Counted from the first letter of the stretch, positions 48,601-57,243 are shown. The stretch: 64,000 bases of DNA from Nitrosovibrio sp. Nv17 (GCF_900119085.1 NZ_FPIQ01000008.1:45899-109898); one strand, 5' to 3'. Notes: generated from the sequence alone by a model not told the origin. Numbers and translations: made by a program.

Positions 48601-49178
48601 AGCGGGCGGCCGCGGCGCAGCGGGACGGGAATGGAGGCGCAGTGGAATACGCTTGGGCGGGCGAGGCGGCGCGCCATGTCGGGATCATCGTGCACCGCTG
48701 GCTGCGGCGCATCGCGGCGGACGGCGTGGCGACCTGGAGCACCGCGCGCATCCGCTCGCTGGAAGGCGTGTTCGAGCGTCAGTTGCGCGGGTGCGGCCTG
48801 GACGGCCGCGATGCGGGGCGCGTGACGGCGGCGCTCGCACGGACGCTGACGGATGAGCGTGGCCGGTGGCTGCTCGGGCCGCAGGAAGACGCCCGCAACG
48901 AGTGGCGCATCACCGCGTTCGTGGAGGGGGGCTACCGGGAGTTCATCATCGACCGCGCCTTTCGCGATGCCCAGGGCCGGCGCTGGGTGGTGGACTACAA
49001 GACCGGCGGCCACGAGGGCGCAGAGGTGGCGGAATTTCTCGACCGGGAACAGGTACGCTATCAGCCCCAGCTCGACCGCTATGCCGGGTTGATACGGGCG
49101 CTGCGTGGCGGGCCGGTGCGATGCGGCCTGTATTTTCCGCTGCTGGCCGGGTGGCGCGAATGGGGTGATGAAGGGTAA
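45684..49178 (+). CDS. AddA-like UvrD/RecB-type helicase-nuclease subunit
   Basis: The 1164-residue protein is the motor subunit of an AddAB-type end-resection complex. Helicase motifs are Walker A QAPAGSGKTGLLIQRYL, TFTRKAAAEMRERVL (Ia), LLIDEFQDTSISQYEF (II), VGDPMQSIYRFREAEV (III), MTIHKAKGLEFDHVI (V) and YVAATRARRRLYL (VI). The C-terminal RecB-like nuclease carries FIIDRAFRDAQGRRWVVDYKTG. Its ATG overlaps the AddB-like stop by 4 bp. A RecBCD complex is not encoded in the window. Confidence 0.92.
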   Translation: MNPGMAEVPDAAARRRALDPSSSFIVQAPAGSGKTGLLIQRYLALLAHADEPEEIVAITFTRKAAAEMRERVLAALGTCRDDFNPVDPKPSAHATLTCRLAQEALQRDRQAGWDLADNPSRLRIQTLDALCASLVRQMPTLSEFGAQPETAEDASALYLEAVRATLERVAGDDAVAQDIGFLLEHLDNDMARIESLLADMLRQRDHWLRHVHHGRDRDALEAALGRVRREALQRVCGLFGRHGAALQREVAALARYAAAHLDERDGQSVASAGGDALPGEGEDDVAGWLAIAHLLLTRDGGWRRQHTAREGFPAGAGKAGKAVASAWKERARTSTETLAGRPDGEALRGALHALRNLPPSRYTDRQWAVLGAITRLLPYAAAQLKLVFQAHRRVDFTEIAQGALRALGEADAPTDLALALDYRIRHLLIDEFQDTSISQYEFITRLTAGWGADEGRTLFLVGDPMQSIYRFREAEVGLFLRARVDGVGGVALTPLALSSNFRSQRGIVDWVNATFARVMPPQEDVALGAIAYTRSDAVRDPLPGPAVDVHPLLEDDHAGEAARVAEIVARVRRDDPAADVAILVRNRRHLDRIIPRLREAGLRFQAIEIEGLGRRPVVQDLLALTRALLHPADRLAWLAVLRAPWCGLLLCDLHALTAAPRGAHGDDGTDAVKAAIPAMEQTVWELLDDPARMETVSPDGRARLARVREVLGGCLQHRCRQSLRTTVEAAWQALGGPGCIGRVADLDDAAAYLDHLSAHEQAGGLASLAGFEEGLARLYASPDLEAGNALQVMTIHKAKGLEFDHVIVPGLGRASGKNGRKLFLWLESPRAEPARARAGGDSDLLLAPIQETGAQADPIYAWLEAFDRRKARHEDERLLYVAATRARRRLYLLGATGLAQDATGGSVPRPPAEGTLLARIWPVLQAEFAAAARAVPDPDSAVLPDEVAIPVIDSSVCRLVSGWVLPAAPAGVERAAAAQRDGNGGAVEYAWAGEAARHVGIIVHRWLRRIAADGVATWSTARIRSLEGVFERQLRGCGLDGRDAGRVTAALARTLTDERGRWLLGPQEDARNEWRITAFVEGGYREFIIDRAFRDAQGRRWVVDYKTGGHEGAEVAEFLDREQVRYQPQLDRYAGLIRALRGGPVRCGLYFPLLAGWREWGDEG

Positions 49179-49187
49179 GATGGGCGC

Positions 49188-50225
49188 ATGAAGGGCGTCC
49201 GGAAAAACAGGCTTGCGTGGCGGCCGATGCTGAGGCCGGGGCCGTGGATGGGCGGATGGCTGGCCGTCGCGCTGTGGACGGGCGGATCGATCGCGGCGCC
49301 GCTGCCGGCATCGGAGGTCGCCGTCTTCGTCGATGAGATGGCGGGACGGCATGGATTCGCACGAGAGACGCTCGAACGTGTCTTCGATGCCGCGCAGTTC
49401 CAGCCCGACATCATCGAGGCGATGAGCCGGCCGGCGACCGCCCGGCCCTGGCACCAGTTCCATCCGGCCTTCCTCAATCCCCGGCGCATCGCGGGCGGCG
49501 TCGAGTTCTGGAGCCGGCACGCCGCCACGCTGGCGCGCGCGCACCGCGAGTTCGGCGTACCGGAGGAGATCGTGGTCGCCATCATCGGCGTGGAAACCGA
49601 CTATGGCGCACGCGCCGGGCGCCATCGTGTGCTGGACGCACTGGCCACGCTGGCCTTCGGCTATCCGCGCCGCGCCGCATTTTTCCGGGAGGAGCTGGAA
49701 CAGTACCTGCTGCTGGATCGGGAGCAAGGCGGCATCCTCCTGGACGCGCGAGGTTCGTACGCGGGCGCCATGGGCATTCCGCAGTTCATGCCGGGCAGCT
49801 ACCGGCGCCACGCGGTGGACTTCGACGGCGACGGCAGGGTGGACCTGATCGGCAACGTGGCGGATGCCATCGGCAGCGTTGCGCACTATCTGTTCCAGCA
49901 CGGCTGGGAGGCGGGGGAAGCGGTGGCGGTGCCCGCCCTGGTGAACGGCGAGCGCTATCGCGACGTCCTGTATGCGGGCAGGAAGCCCTCGCACACGCTG
50001 GACGAGATGCGGCGCTACGGGGTGGTGGCCAGGGCCGCGCTGCCGCGTGATCGTGCCGCCACCGTGGTGGAGCTGGACACGGGCGCTGGCTTCGAATACT
50101 GGCTGGGCCTGAACAATTTCTACGTCATCACGCGCTACAACCGCAGCGTGCACTACGCCATGGCGGTATGGCGCCTGGCAGAGGCGATCCGTGCCGCGCG
50201 CGCGGCCGGCGCTTCCCCTCCATAG
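49188..50225 (+). CDS. mltB: Membrane-bound lytic murein transglycosylase B
   Basis: MltB cleaves peptidoglycan glycan strands, forming 1,6-anhydromuramyl ends. The 345-residue protein has an N-terminal signal segment (GGWLAVALWTGGSIAAPL) without an obvious lipobox, the catalytic Glu136 in IIGVETDYGARAG, SYAGAMGIPQFMPGSYRRHA and DGRVDLIGNVADAIGSVAHY. It lies 9 bp after the AddA-like gene, so the two may be cotranscribed. The N-terminus before the signal is long (about 20 residues), and ATG 49230 or 49248 are alternative starts. Confidence 0.93.
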   Translation: MKGVRKNRLAWRPMLRPGPWMGGWLAVALWTGGSIAAPLPASEVAVFVDEMAGRHGFARETLERVFDAAQFQPDIIEAMSRPATARPWHQFHPAFLNPRRIAGGVEFWSRHAATLARAHREFGVPEEIVVAIIGVETDYGARAGRHRVLDALATLAFGYPRRAAFFREELEQYLLLDREQGGILLDARGSYAGAMGIPQFMPGSYRRHAVDFDGDGRVDLIGNVADAIGSVAHYLFQHGWEAGEAVAVPALVNGERYRDVLYAGRKPSHTLDEMRRYGVVARAALPRDRAATVVELDTGAGFEYWLGLNNFYVITRYNRSVHYAMAVWRLAEAIRAARAAGASPP

Positions 50226-50242
50226 CGCCCCTCACCGCTGCC

Positions 50243-50926
50243 TCAGCTGTCGGCCCACATCCGTAGCAGGTTGTGGTAGACCCCGGTGAGGCTGATCACC
50301 TCGGCGTCCCGTCCGCCACGATCCGTGGTGAGGGCCTGTACGGCCCGGTCCAGCTGGAACAGCAGGGTGCGGTGCGCGTCGTCGCGCACCATGCTCTGCA
50401 TCCAGAAGAACGAGGAGACACGCGCACCGCGCATCACCGGCGTGACGTGGTGCAGGCTGCTCGACGGGTACAGCACCATGGAGCCGGCGGGCAGCTTCAC
50501 CGCCTGCGTGCCGAAGGTATCCTCTATGGTCAGCACGCCGCCGTCGTAGTCCTCCGGTTCGGAAAGGAACAGCGTGGCCGACAGGTCGCTGCGGATGCGA
50601 AAGTTAGTGCCGCGCAGCTGGCGGATGGCGTTGTCCACGTGCGTGCCGAAGGCCTGGCCGCCGGCGTAGCGGTTGAACAAGGGCGGGAATACCTTGAACG
50701 GCAGGGCTGCCGAGATGAACAGCGGGCTCTGCCCCAGTGCATCCTGGATGAAGTCGCCGACCTTGCGGGCGATGGGCGAGTCTTCCGGGATCTGCATGTT
50801 GTTCTTGGCGAGCGCCGACTGGTGCCCGGAGGTGACGTTGCCGTCCACCCACTCCGCCTGATCCAGCAGCGCGCGGCACTCAGCGACCTGAGTTTTGGTG
50901 AGGAGATCCGGAATGGTCAGGAGCAT
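50243..50926 (-). CDS. PKHD-type Fe(II)/2-oxoglutarate dioxygenase (PiuC-like)
   Basis: The 227-residue Fe(II)/2OG hydroxylase of the PiuC/YbiX family starts [20 protein letters not shown]. Iron ligands are in [14 protein letters not shown] (HxD) and [20 protein letters not shown] (distal His and 2OG Arg). PiuC genes lie beside TonB siderophore receptors and are usually iron-regulated. Here the receptor is directly upstream on the same strand but is separated by a strong terminator, so piuC may depend on read-through or on its own promoter. The substrate is unknown. Confidence 0.94.
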   Translation of the reverse strand: MLLTIPDLLTKTQVAECRALLDQAEWVDGNVTSGHQSALAKNNMQIPEDSPIARKVGDFIQDALGQSPLFISAALPFKVFPPLFNRYAGGQAFGTHVDNAIRQLRGTNFRIRSDLSATLFLSEPEDYDGGVLTIEDTFGTQAVKLPAGSMVLYPSSSLHHVTPVMRGARVSSFFWMQSMVRDDAHRTLLFQLDRAVQALTTDRGGRDAEVISLTGVYHNLLRMWADS

Positions 50927-50965
50927 GGCTGTCCTTGCGCGGCCGGGCGCAGGTCGGGTAAGGCC

Positions 50966-51002
50966 AAAAAACAGGCCTGCGTGGAAGGGTCCACGCAGGC
51001 CT
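50966..51002 (-). terminator. Rho-independent terminator after the TonB receptor gene
   Basis: On the minus strand a perfect 12 bp stem AGGCCTGCGTGG/CCACGCAGGCCT (50973-50984 and 50991-51002) with a 6-base loop is followed by a G and six T residues (complement of 50966-50971). It lies 64 bp after the receptor stop, between the receptor and piuC. Confidence 0.92.
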
Positions 51003-51065
51003 ATTATATTGGCTGAAGCCGCGATAATCCAACCGCGCGGGCTTCGGTCTCGACCGGACGGCGGC

Positions 51066-53264
51066 CTAGAACTTGAAGTTCAGGGTCATGAACGCGAAGC
51101 GCCCCGCCGCCGGCACGGCGTAGTGGCGGAAGTACGTGGTGTTGTAGTAGCGCCGGTCCGTCAGGTTCTGCACGTTCAGCTGCAGGTCCAGGCGCTGGTT
51201 GATGTTGTACTTCGCCATGATGTCGAAGCGCACCCAGCCCGGCACGTGGCCGTTGTTGCTGGGGTCGGAGTATACCCGGCTCATGTAGAAGGTGCCGCCG
51301 CCCACCGTGAGACGCGGGAACACGCGGTAGGTCGACCACAGGCTGGCGCTGTGGGCGGCGATGCCGTGCAGCTGCTTGCCCTTGGTGTCGGCCGCACCGA
51401 CCTGGTTGGGATCGGGGTTGGTACCTGCCTTGGTCTGCCTGGCGTCGAGGAAGGTGTAGCCGCCGAACACGTTCCATTTCTCGGTGATCTTGCCCGCCAG
51501 CCCGAGCTCGAAGCCGTTGACCTCGGCCTCGCCCGCGTTCTCGATCGCGGGGCCGACGTTGACGCGCGCGTTGGTCTTCACGGTGTGGAAGCCCGCCAGG
51601 GTCACCGACAGGTCCTGCAGCGTGTTCCACTTGATGCCGCCCTCGAAGGTGCGGGTGCTTTCCGGCTTGAGGTGCTGCGTCTGCGCGTCCAGGCCGCCAC
51701 CCGCATAGTTGAAGTCACCCATGGAAAGCCCCACGGGCGAGGACGAGGTGGCGTAGGTGGCGTAGACGCTGGTGTTGGGCTGCACCTTGTAGACCAGGCC
51801 CGCCTGGTAGTTGACGAAGCTCTTGTCGTTCTTGAAGTGGGTGGTGTTTGCGCCCGTCGTCGTATTGCGGTTTTGTATCTCGGCGGTGTAGTTGTCGAAG
51901 CGGATGCCGCCGTTGAAGATCAGCTGCTCCGTCAGGTACATGCTGTCGAAGACGTAGGCCGACTTGTTGAACGCCTTGGCGACGTAGCTGGGGTGTGTGT
52001 TGCGGGTGACGGGGTTGAAGGCCACGAAGGGATCGGATACGCCGATGGGTACGTTCTGGTCGCCCGTGCCGAGGCCGCCACCCGTGAAGGCGCGGTTCTG
52101 CGTTTCCTCCCAGCTGAACTCGAAGCCGGCGTTGACGTTGTGTTTCACGAACCAGGTGTCGAAGCTCAGCGAGATATCCGTCAGGTTAGCGATGGTGTCG
52201 GTCGTGGTGCCGCGATTCCTCGAGTTGGTCCGGTTGATGGTGCCCGCCAGCAGCTGGGCGTCGTTGATGCCCGGGCGCGTCACGAAGAACTCGTTGGTGG
52301 TGACGCCGTAGCGGGTGGTGTTGCGCACCACGAAGTTGTCGTTGACCACGTGTTGCAGCTTGGCGGTGCCGATGTCCGCCGAGGTGCGGTGGAAGTCGCG
52401 GCCGCGCACGCCGTACCAGGCGCTGCGCGAGCCGATCGGCTTGCCTTCGGGCACGCTGCCGTTCGCGGCGTTCTGGAGGAAGGGGTTGCCCCAGTCGGAA
52501 ATGTCGTCGGTCTCGTGGTGATAGTAGCTGAAGGCCGCGGTGGTGGCCGTGTTCAGGCCGAGGGTGATGGAGGGCATCAGGCCCCAGCGCTGCACGCCGA
52601 CGAAGTCGCGCCCCGGCGTGTCCGACTTGTGCGCCATGCCCACCAGGCGCACCGCGATGTTGTCGTGGATCATGCGGTTGACGTCGAGGGTGCCGCGCTT
52701 GTAATCGTTGGTGCCCAGCCCCGCGGTGCCGGCGACGAAGTTGCCGGCCCGGGCCTGCTTGGTGACGATGTTGATGCTGCCGCCGGCCGAGCCGCGTCCG
52801 TCGATGGCGCCGCTCGGACCCTTCACCACCTCCATCTGCTCGATGGCGAAGACTTCGCGCGCCTGGGTGCCGAGGTCGCGCAGGCCATCGACGTAGAACG
52901 AGCTGAAGGTGTCGAAGCCGCGGATGAAGGGCCGGTCGCCGATGGCGATGCCGCCTTCGCCGCCGCCGAAGGTGATGCCCGGCGTCATGCGCAGGGCCTC
53001 CTGCAGGGTCTGGGAGCCGCTGTCCTTCATCAATTGCTGGGTGATGACGGTGATCGACTTGGGGGTGTCGAGCAGGGGGGCGGTGAATTTCTGGTTGGCG
53101 GAGCGCTCAACCTTGTATTCGGTTTCCTTCTGCGCCTCGACCTTGACCTCGGGCAGTGACGGCACCTTTTCCTCCGCGCCCGCCACGCCGCTACAGACCA
53201 GCGCTATCGCGGATACGACGGGTTTGATGGGGAAGACCTCCCACGGCCGTGTTGTTTTCGCCAT
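51066..53264 (-). CDS. TonB-dependent siderophore receptor (catecholate type, Fiu/PiuA-like)
   Basis: This is an outer-membrane receptor for ferric siderophores, energised by TonB. The 732-residue protein has a signal peptide (about residues 1-30), a TonB-box/plug region ([60 protein letters not shown]) and a 22-strand barrel. The C-terminus is [10 protein letters not shown] with terminal Phe. The ATG has AAGGAGG upstream. The piuC neighbour and the Fbp-like importer suggest an iron island. The siderophore is predicted to be catecholate by analogy only. Confidence 0.95.
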   Translation of the reverse strand: MAKTTRPWEVFPIKPVVSAIALVCSGVAGAEEKVPSLPEVKVEAQKETEYKVERSANQKFTAPLLDTPKSITVITQQLMKDSGSQTLQEALRMTPGITFGGGEGGIAIGDRPFIRGFDTFSSFYVDGLRDLGTQAREVFAIEQMEVVKGPSGAIDGRGSAGGSINIVTKQARAGNFVAGTAGLGTNDYKRGTLDVNRMIHDNIAVRLVGMAHKSDTPGRDFVGVQRWGLMPSITLGLNTATTAAFSYYHHETDDISDWGNPFLQNAANGSVPEGKPIGSRSAWYGVRGRDFHRTSADIGTAKLQHVVNDNFVVRNTTRYGVTTNEFFVTRPGINDAQLLAGTINRTNSRNRGTTTDTIANLTDISLSFDTWFVKHNVNAGFEFSWEETQNRAFTGGGLGTGDQNVPIGVSDPFVAFNPVTRNTHPSYVAKAFNKSAYVFDSMYLTEQLIFNGGIRFDNYTAEIQNRNTTTGANTTHFKNDKSFVNYQAGLVYKVQPNTSVYATYATSSSPVGLSMGDFNYAGGGLDAQTQHLKPESTRTFEGGIKWNTLQDLSVTLAGFHTVKTNARVNVGPAIENAGEAEVNGFELGLAGKITEKWNVFGGYTFLDARQTKAGTNPDPNQVGAADTKGKQLHGIAAHSASLWSTYRVFPRLTVGGGTFYMSRVYSDPSNNGHVPGWVRFDIMAKYNINQRLDLQLNVQNLTDRRYYNTTYFRHYAVPAAGRFAFMTLNFKF

Positions 53265-53332
53265 TCTCTCCTCCTTGTGAATTGATTGGAATTGGTTTTG
53301 GTTGTCGATCTACGTCGCTTCCTTAGATTTTG

Positions 53333-53357
53333 TTCACAATAATAACACAAATGTGAA
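53333..53357. promoter_or_regulatory. Inverted repeat upstream of the TonB receptor
   Basis: TTCACA (53333-53338) and TGTGAA (53352-53357) flank an AT-rich 13 bp centre containing ACACAAA, 69 bp upstream of the receptor start. The AT-rich block is the likely promoter. It does not match the 19 bp Fur consensus well, so the regulator is open. Confidence 0.4.
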
Positions 53358-53460
53358 TAATTCTTGATTGCGTCCTTTCCTGCCACGCCCTCCGCTCAAG
53401 ACGGGAGGGGGAAGGCCGGAGGTCGGTATGTCTGGGCGGGGGGAGAGCAGAAGGAGCGGA

Positions 53461-53496
53461 AATTAAAAAGGCCGCCTCTGATGAAGAGGCAGCCTT
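53461..53496 (-). terminator. Rho-independent terminator after the PEP-CTERM gene
   Basis: The minus-strand stem AAGGCTGCCTCT/AGAGGCGGCCTT (53468-53479 with 53485-53496, one mismatch) has a 5-base loop. It is followed by TTTTAATT (complement of 53461-53468). It lies 56 bp after the gene stop, behind a second stronger hairpin. Confidence 0.85.
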
Positions 53497-53515
53497 CCGT
53501 CTGCTCGGTGATCCG

Positions 53516-53545
53516 CATGCCGCGATCGGGATCGATCGCGGCATG
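53516..53545. repeat. Perfect 12 bp hairpin directly after the PEP-CTERM stop
   Basis: CATGCCGCGATC (53516-53527) and GATCGCGGCATG (53534-53545) are perfect arms with a 6-base loop, 6 bp beyond the stop codon. There is no T-run, so it is probably an mRNA 3'-end stabiliser rather than a terminator. The proper terminator follows 20 bp later. Confidence 0.85.
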
Positions 53546-53551
53546 GCTACG

Positions 53552-54262
53552 TCATCGCGTGCGACGACGGATGGCGCTCGCCAGCAGGCCGATGCCCAGC
53601 AGCGCCAGCGTGCCCGGCTCGGGCACGCTGGTCTGGGGCAGTTCGACCGGGGTGTAGGCCAGCGCCACGTTGTCGAACTCGAATGCGTACGACGAACTCG
53701 ACGCGACCACCTTGTTGAAGGGTGTGTCGGAGTTGATGTTCACATAGTAGGTACCGTCCGCGCCCTGCCGGCCGTTCGCGAGCGTATCGACGTCGGAGCC
53801 GGTATAGCTGAAGAGGAACGTGTTGCCGTCGTAGAAGGACAGCGTGTTGTAATCGTCGACCGAGCCCCACAGCAGGCCGAAGTACTGGTGGTGCTCGTCC
53901 AGCAGCAGCGTGACGTCGCCGATGCCGGCCGTCAGGTACTGGGTGGCGTCCTGGCCGTCGGGCTGCGGGTTGCCGAACAGGGTGCCGTTGCCATTGGAGA
54001 GATAGGGCGCGGCGTACTGGCCCTCGACGTTGGGCAGCGTCGCCACCCCGGCGCCATCGCCGCTGAACAGCACGGTGATGCCATTGCCGGTGGCGCCGCC
54101 GAGGCTCGAGAGCGTATCGAAGCTCTCGTAGATGTTCGCCCCCACGGGCACGCCCCCGACCGAGGCGTTGAGCAGGGCGGCCATGGAACCGGTCGAGGCC
54201 AGCCCCAGCCCCAGGGCGAGCGCGCCCATGATGCCGTGTGCCGTTTTTGTTTTTTGTGACAT
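53552..54262 (-). CDS. PEP-CTERM sorting-domain exported protein
   Basis: The 236-residue secreted protein has a signal peptide (MSQKTKTAHGIMGALALGLG, cleavage near SMA-ALLN) and a Gly/Asp/Ser-rich body without recognised domain. The C-terminal PEP-CTERM signal is SVPEPGTLALLGIGLLASA followed by RRRTR, which is Val-Pro-Glu-Pro, a TM helix and a basic tail. Exosortase-class enzymes, not encoded in this window, process such proteins, often in exopolysaccharide-forming bacteria. The ATG at 54262 has AGGAG upstream. A -24/-12 promoter lies 78-93 bp upstream. Its function is unknown. Confidence 0.92.
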   Translation of the reverse strand: MSQKTKTAHGIMGALALGLGLASTGSMAALLNASVGGVPVGANIYESFDTLSSLGGATGNGITVLFSGDGAGVATLPNVEGQYAAPYLSNGNGTLFGNPQPDGQDATQYLTAGIGDVTLLLDEHHQYFGLLWGSVDDYNTLSFYDGNTFLFSYTGSDVDTLANGRQGADGTYYVNINSDTPFNKVVASSSSYAFEFDNVALAYTPVELPQTSVPEPGTLALLGIGLLASAIRRRTR

Positions 54263-54339
54263 GTCGATCTCCTGTTTCTTGTTGGTATGAGTGCGGTATC
54301 GTCCCGATTTCGCGGTTCCGAGTACCTTACCCGGTATAA

Positions 54340-54355
54340 AGCAAATAGCGTGCCA
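54340..54355 (-). promoter_or_regulatory. Sigma-54 (-24/-12) promoter of the PEP-CTERM gene
   Basis: On the minus strand the sequence TGGCACG-CTAT-TTGCT matches the RpoN consensus TGGCACG-N4-TTGCW at every fixed position, with the required GG-N10-GC spacing. GG is at 54354-54353 and GC at 54342-54341. Transcription would start near 54329, giving a leader of about 67 nt. RpoN with the PrsK/PrsR system is known to drive PEP-CTERM genes in some betaproteobacteria; those genes are not in this window. Confidence 0.88.
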
Positions 54356-54471
54356 TGTTTGATAAGTTAGATTCATCAAGTAATTACGAGGGAAGACGGG
54401 CGAACGGGGGAGAGGCTGCAAAATTTCCCGACACCCACAGGAAGGGAAAAAGAGCGCCGGAAGCGGATACG

Positions 54472-55542
54472 CTATGGCGCGGTGCGGTTGAACGCCACCA
54501 CGTGGTCCACCTCGAGCCGGATGCCGATCGTCCCGCCGATGGCGTGGTCGTGGTGGCTGGGGATCAGCGACAGCGCCACTGCGCCGCCGGGCAGGCGCAG
54601 CGTGTAGAGGATGTCGGCTCCACGGAAGGCCTTGTGCAGCACTTCCGCCTGCAGGGGACTGGCGTCGTCGTGCACGATGTCGTCCGGACGTATCAGGACG
54701 TCGACCGGGTGATCCGTGCACGGCGTGCAGTCTGGGGCACATGCGTGCTGCACCCGCCCCTTGAGGGTGCCCAGGTCGATTTCCACGTGGTCCGCATCGA
54801 GGATGCGGCCCGCCAGGAACACCCCCTGGCCGATGAACTCGGCGACGAAGCGATTCGCGGGCCGGTGGTAGAGATTGTAGGCCGTGTCCCACTGGCGGAT
54901 TTCCCCCGCCTGCATGACGCCGATGCGGTCGGCCATGGCGAACGCTTCATCCTGGTCGTGTGTGACCAGCATCGCCGTCGCGTTCTGCTGTCTCAGGATG
55001 TCGCGTACCTCGAGGCTCAGGCGCTCACGCAGGGTGACGTCGAGGTTGGAGAAGGGTTCGTCGAGCAGCAGCAGGTCCGGCCTCGGGGCCAGCGCGCGCG
55101 CCAGCGCCACGCGTTGCTGCTGGCCGCCGGAGAGTTCGTGCGGGTAACGGGTCGCGGTGTCGGTGAGTCCGACGGTCTGCAGGAGTTCGGCGACCCGCGC
55201 CGCACGGGCCGACTTCTCCATGCGGTGCAGGCCGAAGCCGATGTTGGCAGCGACCGTCAGGTGCGGGAACAGCGCATAGTCCTGGAAGACCATGCCGACG
55301 TGCCGACGCTCCGGCGGCACGCAAAAATCCTTTGTGCTGACCTCCGTCCCGTTGAGCAGGATCGTGCCATCCGAAACCGGCTCGAACCCGGCGATGCAGC
55401 GCAGTACCGTCGTCTTGCCGCATCCGCTCGGTCCCAGCAGACAGCCGATCTGGCCCATGTCCAGCGTGAGCGACAGCTGCCTGACAGCCTTCTGTTCACC
55501 GTAGCGGTGATGGATGCCCCGGATCTCGAGGAGCGGCGGCAT
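54472..55542 (-). CDS. fbpC: Ferric iron ABC transporter ATP-binding protein (FbpC-like)
   Basis: The 356-residue ATPase energises the FbpB permease. It has Walker A GPSGCGKTTVLRCI, the Q-loop FQDYALFPHLTV, signature LSGGQQQRVALARAL, Walker B LLLLDEPFSNLD and switch His VTHDQDE. A C-terminal TOBE-type domain (residues 240-356) is present, as in FbpC. It is the last gene of the fbpABC-like operon, 6 bp after the permease. The assignment to Fe(III) rests on the binding protein and the context; sulfate, thiosulfate or putrescine importers share this ATPase type. Confidence 0.92.
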   Translation of the reverse strand: MPPLLEIRGIHHRYGEQKAVRQLSLTLDMGQIGCLLGPSGCGKTTVLRCIAGFEPVSDGTILLNGTEVSTKDFCVPPERRHVGMVFQDYALFPHLTVAANIGFGLHRMEKSARAARVAELLQTVGLTDTATRYPHELSGGQQQRVALARALAPRPDLLLLDEPFSNLDVTLRERLSLEVRDILRQQNATAMLVTHDQDEAFAMADRIGVMQAGEIRQWDTAYNLYHRPANRFVAEFIGQGVFLAGRILDADHVEIDLGTLKGRVQHACAPDCTPCTDHPVDVLIRPDDIVHDDASPLQAEVLHKAFRGADILYTLRLPGGAVALSLIPSHHDHAIGGTIGIRLEVDHVVAFNRTAP

Positions 55543-55548
55543 GGCGCT

Positions 55549-57243
55549 TCAGTGCCGTTCCGTCTGGCGCACGAGCAGCATGATGGGCAGCAGTCCCGCC
55601 AGCACCAGTGCGACCGCCGGCAGCGCCGCCTGTTCCCACGCACCTTCGGACGTCATCTCGAAGATGCGCACCGCCAGCGTGTCCCAGCCGAAGGGCCGGG
55701 TCATCAGGGTGATGGGCATTTCCTTCATCACGTCCACGAACACCAGCGCTGCGGCGGTGAAGATCCCGCCTCTCAGCATCGGCAAGTGCACACGGCGCAG
55801 CATCGCCCATCCACTCAGCCCGAGCCCGCGCGCGGCCTCGTCGATGCTGCCGGTGATGCGCTGCATGGCACTGTCTATCGGGCTATGGCCCACGGCAAGA
55901 AAGCGCGTCGTATACGCGGCCAGTACGGCCAGGAGCGTGCCCTGGAGCAACAATCCGCTTCCGCTGTCCAGGAACGCCGCGGCCAGGTCTGCGAGCCTGT
56001 TGTCCAGCCATGCGACCGGGATGAAGACGCCCACCGCCAGCACGGCCCCGGGCAAGGCATAGCCGATCGTGGCGACGCGTACGGCGACCCGAGTGAGGGC
56101 GTCGCCGTGGCGGCGTGCCGCATAGGTGACGAGCAGCGCGAACCCGCAGACCAGCAGGGTGGCCAGCAGGGACAGCAGGAGCGAGTGTCCGAAGAATTCC
56201 AGGTAGCGCCGATCGAAATCCTGGCTGAAGACACCGCCGGCCCATATGGCGAGCTGCGTGACCGGCAGCAGGAAGGAGAGGAACAGCGTGGCCGAGGCCA
56301 GCGCCGCAGCCAGCCACGCATGCCCGCCGCTCAGCGCGATGCGGCGCATGTGCTGGCCCTGGCGCGCTTCCGCATAGCGCATGCGCGAACGGAAGCGCTG
56401 CTCCACGAGCATCGTCGCCAGCACGATCACCACCAGCAGGGTGGCCAGCTGCGAGGCTGCAGTCAGCGAGAACATCCCGAACCAGGCCTTGTAGATGGCG
56501 GTCGTGAAAGTGTCGTAATTGAATACCGCGACCGTGCCGAAGTCCGACAGGGTTTCCATCAGCGCCAGCATCGTTCCCCCCGCGATCCAGGGACGCGCCA
56601 TGGGCAGGGCCACCCGCAGGAATCCCTGGCGGGGTGTGAGGCCGAGCGACTGGGCGGCTTCCAGCGAGCGCCGGCCCTGCGTGAGGAACGCATTGCGCGC
56701 CAGCAGGTAGACGTAGGGATAGAAGGCGAGCACCATGACGGTGATGACGCCTCCCCGGCTGCGCACGTCGGGAAACCAGCCCGGATCCGTGCCCAGCCAG
56801 GCGCGCAGGGCGGTCTGCACCGGTCCGGTGTAATCGAGCAGGCCCAGCGCGACGAATGCGGTGACGTAGGCGGGAATCGCCAGCGGCAGCAGCAGCGCCC
56901 AGGAGAAGAATCTCCGGCCCGGGAATTCGCATACCGCGGTCAGCCAGGCCAGACCGACGCCCAGCGACACGGTTCCCCCGGCCACGCCCAGGGCAAGCCA
57001 GAATGTGTTCGCCAGCAGGCCGGGGAGGGTGGTCTCGGCCAGATGCCGCCAGACGTCGTCCGCCGGCACGAGGAACGACGAGGCCACGGTGCCGACGGGG
57101 ATCAGCACCAGCAGCGCCATCAGCAGGGGAATCAGGCGCCAGCCGGAAGGGATGTCGGGGGCGTTGCCGGAGCGTCCGTGAAGACCGCGTCCCGGACGCG
57201 GGGCAACCGTGTCAGCCGCTGGACGAGGCGCCGCATGTCTCAC
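55549..57243 (-). CDS. fbpB: Ferric iron ABC transporter permease, fused two-domain (FbpB-like)
   Basis: The 564-residue inner-membrane permease has two homologous BPD_transp_1 domains of about six TM helices each. The EAA-type loops read EAAQSLGLTPRQGFLRVALP and DEAARGLGLSGWAMLRRVHL. This fused form is typical of FbpB/SfuB. The start is GTG 57243 with only a weak ribosome site, 31 bp after fbpA, so an internal start is possible. Confidence 0.93.
   Translation of the reverse strand: MRHAAPRPAADTVAPRPGRGLHGRSGNAPDIPSGWRLIPLLMALLVLIPVGTVASSFLVPADDVWRHLAETTLPGLLANTFWLALGVAGGTVSLGVGLAWLTAVCEFPGRRFFSWALLLPLAIPAYVTAFVALGLLDYTGPVQTALRAWLGTDPGWFPDVRSRGGVITVMVLAFYPYVYLLARNAFLTQGRRSLEAAQSLGLTPRQGFLRVALPMARPWIAGGTMLALMETLSDFGTVAVFNYDTFTTAIYKAWFGMFSLTAASQLATLLVVIVLATMLVEQRFRSRMRYAEARQGQHMRRIALSGGHAWLAAALASATLFLSFLLPVTQLAIWAGGVFSQDFDRRYLEFFGHSLLLSLLATLLVCGFALLVTYAARRHGDALTRVAVRVATIGYALPGAVLAVGVFIPVAWLDNRLADLAAAFLDSGSGLLLQGTLLAVLAAYTTRFLAVGHSPIDSAMQRITGSIDEAARGLGLSGWAMLRRVHLPMLRGGIFTAAALVFVDVMKEMPITLMTRPFGWDTLAVRIFEMTSEGAWEQAALPAVALVLAGLLPIMLLVRQTERH

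Noticed and set aside
45279..50153. 1624-codon open frame antisense to addA-like and mltB genes
   Set aside because: It is only a shadow of high-GC third positions; helicase and transglycosylase motifs are on the plus strand.
53341..53370. Fur box before the TonB receptor
   Set aside because: The best 19-mer in the AT-rich stretch matches only about half of the Fur consensus positions, which is not enough to call.
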